The notes under the pieces: model-generated
What the model was told of the DNA's origin: nothing
The model's database searches: none
Seen by the model: only the letters and a program-made list of their open reading frames with translations
Program-made: the position numbers and the translations under genes
In this document: positions 36,128 through 45,013 of the stretch, one piece after another
Numbering within the stretch: position 1 is the stretch's first letter
Layout: each line of letters begins with the position of its first letter
NCBI GenBank assembly: GCA_025057315.1
Contig: JANWXW010000093.1
Location: 1 to 57,651, forward strand
Direction: 5' to 3'
DNA length: 57,651 nt
Origin: Myxococcota bacterium
Lineage (GTDB): Bacteria; Myxococcota_A; Polyangia; Palsa-1104; JAEUJZ01

Positions 36128-37006
36128 TCAGGGACCGGCTAGGCCGCCCACAAGGCGAAAGAGCGCCGTCTCCACATCGCGGCCGCCCAAAATATATACA
36201 TACAAGTATGCACCCAGCGACAGGAAAGGGCCAAAGGGAACCTCTACATGGCGCAGCGAGGTCCGCTGGGCAGAGGCCTGCTGATGGCGCTGCCAGAGCA
36301 GCACCGGCACGGTTACCATCAGGCCAGCCACCGAAGCCACAAGGAGCGTGAGCGGCAGGGCCCGCCAGCCCATCAGAGCGCCTACCATGCTGAGCAGCTT
36401 GCCATCTCCGTACCCCATGCCCTCGCGCCCAGTAAGGTGGTAGTAGCCGTCGGAGATGAGGCGGACCATAAGGTAGCCGGCCACCAGGCCCACGGCGGCG
36501 TCCACCCAGGGCACATCGCCCACCAGGCGGCCGAGCAAGAAAAAGAGAGGGATGGCGGGATAGGTGATGCTGTCGGGCAGGAGCTGATGGTCCAGGTCGA
36601 TGCCGGATAGCACGACGAGCGTGCCGGTAAAGTAAAAGTATACGATAAAGCGCAGCAGGTCTGCCCCGAGCGGGCCTGGTCCCTCGGCTACAAAGCGGTG
36701 ATAGAGGAGCAGGGTCAGCACGGTGGTGAGCAGCTCGACCAGGATGTAGCGCGGGGAGATGGGCGCTTGGCACTTGCGGCAGCGGCCCCGCAGCAGCAGC
36801 CAGCTCACGATGGGGATGTTGTCGTACCAGGCAATGGCGCCGCCACAATGGGGGCAGCGCGAGGAGGGGGAGGTCAGCGATTCGTAGAGCGGGATGCGGT
36901 AGATGCAGACGTTGAAGAAGCTGCCCCACAGGGCTCCCCACACGGCGGCCACCCCCCAGCCCACAGGAGGCAGCAGCAGCAGCGCCAGGCCCTCATTCAG
37001 GTCCAC
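36128..37006 (-). CDS. pilD: Prepilin peptidase / N-methyltransferase
   Basis: This inner-membrane aspartic protease cleaves type IV prepilin leaders and N-methylates the new N-terminus. The protein has 292 residues from GTG at 37006. The cytoplasmic cysteine cluster is present as CPHC at 51-54 and CRKC at 76-79. The catalytic Asp pair is in GIDLDHQLLPD (about 137) and GYGDGK (about 201). About eight hydrophobic helices fit the family. The methyltransferase domain is full length. It stands alone here, but the prepilin-like gene at 1-524 is a natural substrate class. It is transcribed divergently from the lipoprotein gene at 37104, across an AT-rich island. Confidence 0.95.
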   Translation of the reverse strand: MDLNEGLALLLLPPVGWGVAAVWGALWGSFFNVCIYRIPLYESLTSPSSRCPHCGGAIAWYDNIPIVSWLLLRGRCRKCQAPISPRYILVELLTTVLTLLLYHRFVAEGPGPLGADLLRFIVYFYFTGTLVVLSGIDLDHQLLPDSITYPAIPLFFLLGRLVGDVPWVDAAVGLVAGYLMVRLISDGYYHLTGREGMGYGDGKLLSMVGALMGWRALPLTLLVASVAGLMVTVPVLLWQRHQQASAQRTSLRHVEVPFGPFLSLGAYLYVYILGGRDVETALFRLVGGLAGP

Positions 37007-37063
37007 CCTATCTTTTCTATACTATGCGCGGTGCCGTGGGGGGAGCATTATAAATTATAATTA

Positions 37064-37092
37064 TTGACAGAATCCGAGCCCGGCGATACTGG
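37064..37092 (+). promoter_or_regulatory. Promoter region of the lipoprotein gene; divergent AT-rich island
   Basis: TTGACA at 37064-37069 is perfect; TACTGG at 37087-37092 lies 17 bp downstream and GATACT at 37085-37090 lies 15 bp downstream, both imperfect -10 candidates. The adjacent ATTATAAATTATAATTA (37047-37063) contains TATAAT boxes on either strand and may also serve pilD in the other direction. Confidence 0.45.
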
Positions 37093-37103
37093 GTTGCGAG
37101 GTC

Positions 37104-38012
37104 ATGAATCGTCTGTGTGCGGTCCTGGTCCTGGCCGCTCAGCTCCTGCTGGCCTGTGCGCGGGAGGGCGACGAGAACCTGGGCCTGGGCGAGACGCCGC
37201 CGCCACAAGCAGTGGAGCGACGGCAACTGGGGCGTATTCAGGGTCTGGTGCAGGTGGCCACTGTCCCGGTGGCCGAGGCAGTGCGGCGGCTGGGCAGCCA
37301 CCGCCTGGAGGTGCACACCAAGTGGTACATCGTGCCGCCGGAACGTCCGGGGGTGGACGTCCAGCCGGTGGCCATGAAGGAGGAGTCGCTCATCGAATCC
37401 GATGGCAGGGGGGGACTACACGTGCTGCACAACAACGACCATGGGCTTGGCAGCGAGGCGGTCCTGGTCGATGGCGTTCTGTATGTGCGCATGCGCTATG
37501 CCCCCTACCTGCGCCGCCGCCCGGAGGGTGACGAGGTGGCTCGGCTGCTCGCCGCCGCAGGCGACACGGCAGGCGCGCTGATCCAGGCCCTGGCAGCTTG
37601 GATCAAAATTGACGCGGTGGAGCAGGCGCAAGTGGCCGGACGGCCAGCCTTCAAGCTCACGCTGTCCCGACAGCCCTCGGCTCAAAAGGACCTCCGCATG
37701 ATGCAAGCGGCGCTGCCGCCGGCGAAGCTGTGGCGAAAGGCGATCAGCGTCCAGTCTCTGGAGGGCGCGGCTGTGGTGGATGCTCAGCAGGGCGTGCTGC
37801 TCGGGCTTCGTCTGGCCGCCAGCTTCCAGGCGCCGCGGGGCGAGGGCGGGCCGCCGGTTCGCATCGAGGTGAGCCACCGCAGCACGGTGCGGTCGCTCGG
37901 CGAACCAGTGACCGTGCAGGCGCCATCAGAATCGATGGAGGCAGTGCGACCCCGACCCATGGTGGACTGGCACGAGCTCTTGGACGGGCTGGTGCCCGGG
38001 GATCCCCGCTGA
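37104..38012 (+). CDS. Lipoprotein of unknown function
   Basis: A 302-residue protein with a signal peptide and lipobox LLAC at 15-18 (AAQLLLACAREG). The mature part is beta-rich and somewhat basic (HRLEVHTKWYIVPPERPGVDVQPVAMKEESLIESD, then AVLVDGVLYVRMRYAPYLRR). It lacks a known motif. It begins the co-directional block leading to proB. No close family is recognised, and the fold may resemble a lipid- or peptide-binding lipoprotein. Confidence 0.72.
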   Translation: MNRLCAVLVLAAQLLLACAREGDENLGLGETPPPQAVERRQLGRIQGLVQVATVPVAEAVRRLGSHRLEVHTKWYIVPPERPGVDVQPVAMKEESLIESDGRGGLHVLHNNDHGLGSEAVLVDGVLYVRMRYAPYLRRRPEGDEVARLLAAAGDTAGALIQALAAWIKIDAVEQAQVAGRPAFKLTLSRQPSAQKDLRMMQAALPPAKLWRKAISVQSLEGAAVVDAQQGVLLGLRLAASFQAPRGEGGPPVRIEVSHRSTVRSLGEPVTVQAPSESMEAVRPRPMVDWHELLDGLVPGDPR

Positions 38013-38024
38013 CGAGGAGCGAAC

Positions 38025-38750
38025 GTGGACACCACGCAGAAGGACGTATGCGAGCATCTGCTGGACAACCGTACCCAGATTTTGATTCGCAGCGCGCTGG
38101 TGGGGCTGTCCGGGCTCATCCCCGTGCCGCCGCTGGCCGAGTACCTGATGACCTCGTTGCGGCGGGGCTTGCTGCAGTATGTGGCGCAGTCGCGGCAGGT
38201 GGACCTGGACGAGGCTGCCCTGGACGTGCTGGTGGCCCCAAGGGCCAGTGAGCCTCTGGTATCGGTGACGTCGCTGGCTGGGCTGGTGGCGGCCCTCCGG
38301 CGAGGGCGCTGGTCGCGGCGGTTGCTGGGCGTGGTGCTGCTCGTACGGCAGCTGGATGAGGCCCTGCGCGCCTTTCAGCAGGCCACGCTGATGGACCACT
38401 ATTGTGCCCGCTACCACCTAGGCCCAGGCATCGATGCGGCGCGTGCGCAGGCGCTGCGCGCAAGCATTGAGGAGGCGGGCCGGAGGGCGCGTCGCGAGGT
38501 GACCAACGAAACCTTCGCTCGTGCCCTGCACCTGGCCGGGCGCGCCTTGTCTAGGTTCCCTTGGCACCTGCTGGGCGGGTCCCGCCGTGAGGTGGAGGCC
38601 GAGGAGCCAGCACCTCTGGTGGCGGCCTCTGGAGACGAGGAACAGCGCCTGGTGCGCGATCGCGGGTTGCACCGCTTCAGCCGCCACCTGACGGCGGCGT
38701 TCGACCAGCGGTGGCAGCAGCCCCCAACGGAGTCCGTGCGGAGTGGCTAG
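38025..38750 (+). CDS. Protein of unknown function upstream of proB
   Basis: A 241-residue protein with a GTG start and GAGGAG 5 nt upstream. An N-terminal segment has a short hydrophobic patch (SALVGLSGLIPVPPLAEYLM, about 23-42). The middle is helical and rich in Ala, Leu and Arg (VTSLAGLVAALRRGRWSRRLLGVVLLVRQLDEALRAF). No signal peptide is evident. The pattern resembles membrane-associated helical bundles of unknown role. The gene overlaps proB by 8 bp and lies 12 bp after the lipoprotein, so it is probably in the same unit. Confidence 0.7.
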   Translation: MDTTQKDVCEHLLDNRTQILIRSALVGLSGLIPVPPLAEYLMTSLRRGLLQYVAQSRQVDLDEAALDVLVAPRASEPLVSVTSLAGLVAALRRGRWSRRLLGVVLLVRQLDEALRAFQQATLMDHYCARYHLGPGIDAARAQALRASIEEAGRRARREVTNETFARALHLAGRALSRFPWHLLGGSRREVEAEEPAPLVAASGDEEQRLVRDRGLHRFSRHLTAAFDQRWQQPPTESVRSG

Positions 38751-39854
38751 CGTGCGGGAGACGCTGCGCGGGGCGCGGCGTGTGCTCGTCAAAATTGGCA
38801 GCCGGCTTCTCGCGGAAGAGCCGGCCATGGTGGAGCGCCTGTGCGACGATGTCGCGGCGGTGCGCGCCCAGGGCATCGAGGTGCTCATCGTCACCTCCGG
38901 GGCCATCGCGCTGGGACTTTCGCGCCTGGGTTGGCGTACCCGGCCCCGGGATCTGCCCCGGCTGCAGGCTGCCGCCGCGGTCGGTCAGGGTCAGCTCATG
39001 CAGCGCTATGATGCAGCGCTGCGCCGCCATGGTCTTGTGCCGGCCCAAGTGCTGCTGACGCATGATGATGTCCGCCACCGCGGGCGCTATCTGGCCGCGC
39101 GGCATGCCCTGCTGTGCCTGCTGGAGGCCGGGGCCGTTCCCGTGATCAACGAGAACGACACCGTATCCACCGCTGAGATCAAGTTTGGCGACAACGACCT
39201 GCTGGCGGCGCTGTGCACCTCGCTGATAGAGGCTGATTTGCTGGTGATCCTGACTGATGTTGACGGGCTTCATGCCGGCGATCCCCGCACAGGCGCGCCG
39301 CTGCTGCCGCTGGTGCGGGAGGCGGATCAGGACCTGGAGCGGGCGGCTGGCATGGCCGGCGGGGCCGGCTCGGCGCTGGGCACCGGTGGCATGGCCTCCA
39401 AGGTGCAGGCGGCGCGCATTGCCGCTCGCTTTGGTGTGCCCACTGTCGTCTGCTCCGGACTCACCGAGCGGCCGCTGGCCACGGTTCTGGATGGGCAGGA
39501 GCGGGGCACGCTGTTTTTGCCGCGGCAGGACCGCCTGCAGAGCCGCAAGCACTGGATTGCCTATGCTCTGCGGCCCCAGGGCTACCTCTTTGTCGATGAG
39601 GGCGCACGCCGGGCGGTGGTGGAGGCTGGTAAGTCGCTGCTGCCCTCGGGCATTGTGCGCGTCGAGGGCGATTTCGAGGCTGGTGAGGCGGTGGCGATAT
39701 GTGACGAGGGCGGTGTCGAGTTTGCGCGCGGCCTGTGCGCCTACGAGGCCGCGGCGGTGCGGCTCATCGCCGGCCGGCACACCTCAGAAGTCGAGTCCAT
39801 CTTAGGGTACAAAGATACGGACGAGGTCATCCACCGCAACGACCTGGTGTTGCT

Positions 39855-39858
<4 letters not shown>
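38743..39858 (+). CDS. proB: Glutamate 5-kinase
   Basis: ProB phosphorylates glutamate in the first step of proline synthesis. The 371-residue protein has an amino-acid kinase domain (VLVKIGSRLL, VTSGAIALGLSRLGW, NDTVSTAEIKFGDNDLLAA, TDVDGLHAGDPR) and a C-terminal PUA domain from about 280 (GIVRVEGDFEAGEAVAI). Start is GTG 38743 or GTG 38752. Its stop overlaps the proA ATG (ATGA), so the two are translationally coupled. Confidence 0.96.
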
Positions 39859-41108
<1,250 letters not shown>

Positions 41109-41115
41109 CGAAAGG

Positions 41116-41541
41116 ATGGAAGCATTGCAGAGGAACGAGCCGAACCTCCAGAAGGCCCAGGAGGCCGTCCAGGCAGCGCTCGACAAGAAAGCTCTGGAAC
41201 CCGTGCTTCTGGACCTTACCGACGATGATACGTATGCCGACTACCTGCTCATTGTCTCAGCCCGCTCAGACCGGCAGGTCAGGTCGATTGCAGATCATGT
41301 CGTGGAGGCGCTTGCCGCGCAGGGCCATCGGCCCCTCGGTATCGAGGGGCGGCGCGAGGGGCGCTGGGCGCTGGTGGACTTCGGCGATCTCGTGGTGCAT
41401 ATCTTTTATCATCCGTTGCGGGAGTACTACGACGTGGAGGGTCTGTGGGTGGATGCCCGGCGCGTGCCGCTCGTCGTGCCGCCAGAGCAGCGCATCCGAC
41501 CTCACGACCCTGAGGAGCTCGGCTACAGCCTGGCCGATTGA
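41116..41541 (+). CDS. rsfS: Ribosomal silencing factor
   Basis: RsfS binds L14 on the large subunit and blocks subunit joining. The 141-residue protein has the family core: DLTDDDTYADYLLIVSARSDRQVRSIADHVVEAL, then GIEGRREGRWALVDFGDLVVHIFYHPLREYYDVEGLW. Start is taken at ATG 41116 (MEALQRNEPNLQ); an ATG at 41092 is in frame. It begins 7 bp after proA, in the same operon. Confidence 0.93.
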   Translation: MEALQRNEPNLQKAQEAVQAALDKKALEPVLLDLTDDDTYADYLLIVSARSDRQVRSIADHVVEALAAQGHRPLGIEGRREGRWALVDFGDLVVHIFYHPLREYYDVEGLWVDARRVPLVVPPEQRIRPHDPEELGYSLAD

Positions 41542-41597
41542 TTGAGGACGGGTGGAACCCTTTTGCGCGTGGAGAAAAAACCAACTACCGTTTCCCC

Positions 41598-42854
41598 ATG
41601 AGCCAGCCACCTTGCAGCGGCGCCGCATCGCGCCGTCGGGTTGAGGTTCGTCGGGTCGATGAGTGTGAGACCCTGGATGAGGTATTCACCCATTGCCTGC
41701 CGGCCTTCGGCGGCGCCTTCTTGCGCCGCATCTATACCATCCTCGACGAGGCGATCGGCGCTGGCTACCCGCTGACCATTTCAGTGGCCGGCCCGGTGAC
41801 GGTTTCTGGCCAGCACCAGGCGTGGCTGATCCCGCTGCTGGAAACCGGCTGGGTGGCTTACATCAGCACCACCGATGCCGTCTGCTACCACGATGGCCAC
41901 CGGAGCCTGCGCGAGCACCGGGACGGCCCGATTTACGAGGTGCCCATCTTTGGTGACGATGGCGCCCTGCGCGATGAGCGCACGATTCGCATCACCGACA
42001 TGGCCTTCGACGAGCAGGTGCTGCTAGATCAGGACCGTTTCCTGAGCGCGTGTCTGCTGCGCCCGGAGTTCCAGCGCCGCATGACCGGTACCGAGCTGCG
42101 CTACCTGCTCGGCGGTCTCTATGCTGCCCAGGAGCGCGAGGCCGGTTTGCGCCCCGGACTGCTGTCCACCTGCCACCGCCTGGCGGTGCCTGTCTTTGTC
42201 GGTGCACCGGCCGATGGCAGCGTGTTCCTCAACGCGATGAAGCTGTGGGCCATGGCCCGCGCTGGCCTTCTGGACAACCATGCCTTCGAACTGGACCTGG
42301 CGGCCGAGGTCTTCGAGTCCTGCGCCTACCACCGCTGGGGCCTGTTTGAACACCCGGCGCGCGGGATGGCTACCCTGATTTTGGGCGGAGGTGTTCCTAA
42401 AAATTTCAACCTCCAGCCGGAGCCAGCGCTGAGCCAGGTGCTGGGCCTTCGCAACGTGTCCGGCTATGCCTTCGACGTGCAGATCGTGAGCGCCCCGGTC
42501 ACCGACGGATCTCTGTCCGGATGCCCGCCATCCGAGGCCGTCACCTGGGGCAAGGTGGATCGCGAATGCTACCAGCGCACCACCGAAAGCTTGCAGGCTG
42601 ACTACTCGCTGGTTATGCCGTTTTTGGTCAAGGCCCTGCTCGACAACCGCGCGCGTTATGAAGCATGGGCCGAGCGCATGGGCGAGGAAGCGCTGTTTGC
42701 AAAGCATCCTCGGGCCCGCGGCTACCTGCGGCCACGCCAAGGGTACCGGCTGTTCGAGCGGCGGGAGGAACTGTGTGCCCGCCTGCTAGAGGATGTGCGC
42801 AACAACGCGGAGTGGTTGCGTACAAGCCTGTCCTACCCTTTGCCTGTGCCATGA
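41598..42854 (+). CDS. Deoxyhypusine synthase-like protein
   Basis: From ATG 41598 the protein has 418 residues; a TTG at 41538 that overlaps the rsfS stop would add 20. The NAD-binding DHS fold is clear: GGAFLRRIYTILDEAIGAGYPLTISVAGPVTV, the segment STTDAVCYHD, and ILGGGVPKNFNLQPEP. The catalytic Lys lies in SEAVTWGKVD near the C-terminus. Bacteria lack hypusinated eIF5A, so it probably transfers the aminobutyl group of spermidine to another acceptor, such as a polyamine. It is embedded in the proBA-rsfS-rlmH block. Confidence 0.9.
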   Translation: MSQPPCSGAASRRRVEVRRVDECETLDEVFTHCLPAFGGAFLRRIYTILDEAIGAGYPLTISVAGPVTVSGQHQAWLIPLLETGWVAYISTTDAVCYHDGHRSLREHRDGPIYEVPIFGDDGALRDERTIRITDMAFDEQVLLDQDRFLSACLLRPEFQRRMTGTELRYLLGGLYAAQEREAGLRPGLLSTCHRLAVPVFVGAPADGSVFLNAMKLWAMARAGLLDNHAFELDLAAEVFESCAYHRWGLFEHPARGMATLILGGGVPKNFNLQPEPALSQVLGLRNVSGYAFDVQIVSAPVTDGSLSGCPPSEAVTWGKVDRECYQRTTESLQADYSLVMPFLVKALLDNRARYEAWAERMGEEALFAKHPRARGYLRPRQGYRLFERREELCARLLEDVRNNAEWLRTSLSYPLPVP

Positions 42855-42855
42855 C

Positions 42856-43281
42856 GTGCGCTTGACCATCCTTGCGGTGGGCAAACTGCGCGAGGCCTGG
42901 GCGCAGCAGGGGTGTGCCGAGTACGAACGGCGTCTGCGTCGGCGCTTGCCGTTGCAGGTGATCGAGCTGCGCGACGCCAGCCAGCTGCTAGGGCGCGTAC
43001 CGCCGCGGCACGCACTTTGGGCGCTTGATGAGCGCGGCATCGAGCTGACCTCGCGCCAACTGGCCGCGCACCTAGACCGAGCCATGCAGCAGGGGCTGCC
43101 CGGCTTGTGTCTGTGCATCGGTGGCGCCGACGGGCTCCCCGATGAGGTGATGGCAAACGCTGCCCTGCGTCTGTCGCTGTCCCGGCTGACCTTGCCCCAC
43201 CGGCTGGTGCGCATCGTGCTGCTGGAGCAGCTCTACCGTGCGCTTTCCCTACTCGCCGGGGAGCCGTACCATCGGGAGTGA
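42856..43281 (+). CDS. rlmH: 23S rRNA pseudouridine methyltransferase
   Basis: RlmH methylates pseudouridine 1915 in helix 69 of 23S rRNA. From GTG 42856 the protein has 141 residues (VRLTILAVGKLREAW), slightly shorter than the usual 155. The SPOUT features are present: LDERGIELTSRQLA, FIGGADGL-like LCLCIGGADGLPDEV and the C-terminal HRLVRIVLLEQLYRALSLLAGEPYH. It begins 1 bp after the DHS-like stop. Confidence 0.92.
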   Translation: MRLTILAVGKLREAWAQQGCAEYERRLRRRLPLQVIELRDASQLLGRVPPRHALWALDERGIELTSRQLAAHLDRAMQQGLPGLCLCIGGADGLPDEVMANAALRLSLSRLTLPHRLVRIVLLEQLYRALSLLAGEPYHRE

Positions 43282-43343
43282 GCCCGCTGCGCTGCCATGC
43301 GCGATCCTTGACCCCATCGCCTCTGCGTGTCACTGTCAAAGCA

Positions 43344-43769
43344 ATGCGCATTCTCGGTCTAGACGTAGGCACAAAGACCCTCGGCGTCGCCCTCAGCGAC
43401 GAGCTGGGGCTGTGCGCACACGCGCTGCGCACACTGCCGCGCCGCGGTACCCGCCTGGACGTGGCGCAGGTGCAGGCCCTATGCGAGGCGTATGGCTGCC
43501 AGCACGTGGTGGTTGGTTTGCCCTACGACTGCCAGGGGAGGGAGGGGCCACGCGCCGCACGCGTCCGTGTGCTCGGCGAGGCGCTGCGGCAGGCCGGCCT
43601 AGAGGTCACCTACCAAGATGAGAGCTTCTCGACGGTAGAGGCGGACAAGGTGCTGCTGCAGGCGGATCTGTCGCGCCGCCGCCGCAAGCAGGTGGTGGAT
43701 CGCCTGGCCGCGGCCCTGATCCTGCAGTCCTGGCTCGATGAACGGGCCAGCCGCATGGGGGCTGGATGA
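43344..43769 (+). CDS. ruvX: Putative pre-16S rRNA nuclease (RuvX/YqgF)
   Basis: From ATG 43344 the protein has 141 residues. The RNase H-like fold shows GLDVGTKTLGVALSDE with the first catalytic Asp, VVVGLPYDCQGREGPRA, and TYQDESFSTVEAD with the conserved Glu/Asp. It probably processes the 16S 5' end. The open frame extends up to 43278, but the Met before RILGLDVG is the natural start. Its stop overlaps the mltG ATG (ATGA). Confidence 0.93.
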   Translation: MRILGLDVGTKTLGVALSDELGLCAHALRTLPRRGTRLDVAQVQALCEAYGCQHVVVGLPYDCQGREGPRAARVRVLGEALRQAGLEVTYQDESFSTVEADKVLLQADLSRRRRKQVVDRLAAALILQSWLDERASRMGAG

Positions 43770-44878
43770 GCAGCTGGCTCGCCTCGCCCTTTCGCCGGGC
43801 CGCGCTGGTCGTTGGCCTCACCTTCGGGGCCTTCTTCCTGGTGGTGGGCTGGCTGGTCTGGCAGGCCGTGCGCTACCCTGACCGGCCAGGCCCGCCCGAG
43901 GGTCCCACAGAGGCCAAGGTGATCGTCGGCAAGGGGATGACGCTGTCGGAGATCGCGCGCCTTCTGGCCGACAAGAAGATCATTACCCACCCGGAGTGGT
44001 TTCGCTTCTATGCCAATGAGCGTGGCGCTGCGGCCCGGGTCCGCGCCGGCGCCTATACCCTGTCGGCACGGATGACTCCCCGACAGGTGCTCGACACGCT
44101 CCTTTCGGGGGCGCGCGAGGTAGAGGTCCCGGTGACCATTCCCGAGGGCAAACACATGCTGGAGGTGGCGGCGCTGCTGGAGGAGGCAGGCATCTGCAAG
44201 GCCTCCGAGGCCGAGCGGCTCATGCGCGATCCGGCCTACGCTAGGTCGCTTGGTGTGCCCGGGGGGTCACTCGAGGGCTACCTGTTCCCGGATACCTACA
44301 AGTTTCCACCGGGGTCCAGCTGCACCCGCGTGCTGCCGGTGCTGGTCCGGCGGTTCCAACGCGTGCTCGGCGAGCTGAAGTCGCAGCACTTCGAGGCGTT
44401 GCGCGTGCTGAACCGCGTCTACGGGTTCGGCGACCGCGAGATCGTCATCCTGGCCAGCATCGTCGAAAAGGAAACGGGACAGCCGGAAGAGCGGCCCCGC
44501 ATCGCGGGCGTGTTCCTGAACCGCCTGCGTCTGCCAAGCTTCAAGCCCCACAGGCTGGAGACCGATCCGACCATCATCTACGGCTGTACCGTGCCCCTGG
44601 AAAAAAGCGAGGCGTGCAAAAAGTTCGAGGGACGCATCCGACGCATTCACCTGGAAGACCGGGACAATCCATACAACACATATACGCATGAGGGACTACC
44701 GCCCGGGCCCATTGCCAATCCAGGCCGCGCTGCGTTGCGTGCTGTGTTTGCGCCGGAACAGACCCCATACCTGTATTTTGTCTCGCGCAACGACGGCACC
44801 CACCAGTTCTCCGCGACTCTGCAGGAGCATCGGGCCGCCGTGGACCGCTACCAGCGTCGCAAGCCACCGGTGCAATAG
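43766..44878 (+). CDS. mltG: Endolytic murein transglycosylase
   Basis: MltG cuts nascent glycan strands in the membrane and sets their length. The 370-residue protein has one N-terminal membrane helix (about 13-34, ALVVGLTFGAFFLVVGWLVW). A LysM-like segment (VIVGKGMTLSEIARLLADKKIIT) precedes the YceG domain with LEGYLFPDTYKFP, the catalytic Glu in ILASIVEKETGQPEERP, AGVFLNRLRL and PYNTYTHEGLPPGPIANPG. It is the last gene of the block and is coupled to ruvX. Confidence 0.96.
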   Translation: MSSWLASPFRRAALVVGLTFGAFFLVVGWLVWQAVRYPDRPGPPEGPTEAKVIVGKGMTLSEIARLLADKKIITHPEWFRFYANERGAAARVRAGAYTLSARMTPRQVLDTLLSGAREVEVPVTIPEGKHMLEVAALLEEAGICKASEAERLMRDPAYARSLGVPGGSLEGYLFPDTYKFPPGSSCTRVLPVLVRRFQRVLGELKSQHFEALRVLNRVYGFGDREIVILASIVEKETGQPEERPRIAGVFLNRLRLPSFKPHRLETDPTIIYGCTVPLEKSEACKKFEGRIRRIHLEDRDNPYNTYTHEGLPPGPIANPGRAALRAVFAPEQTPYLYFVSRNDGTHQFSATLQEHRAAVDRYQRRKPPVQ

Positions 44879-45013
44879 CCAGCGGTCATCCGGCAGTTCA
44901 GGCAGCATACAAAAAGTCTACGGAGCAAGGGACGGGAACGGACCATCGACCCGCTTGGGTCCTGCCAACCGGGGCGGGACCGCCCTCGATGCACAAGGGC
45001 TGCTTCGCAGCCG

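Noticed and set aside
39735..39854. Upstream extension of proA
   Set aside because: It lies inside proB in another phase; the ATG in the stop-start overlap gives the usual length of 417 residues.
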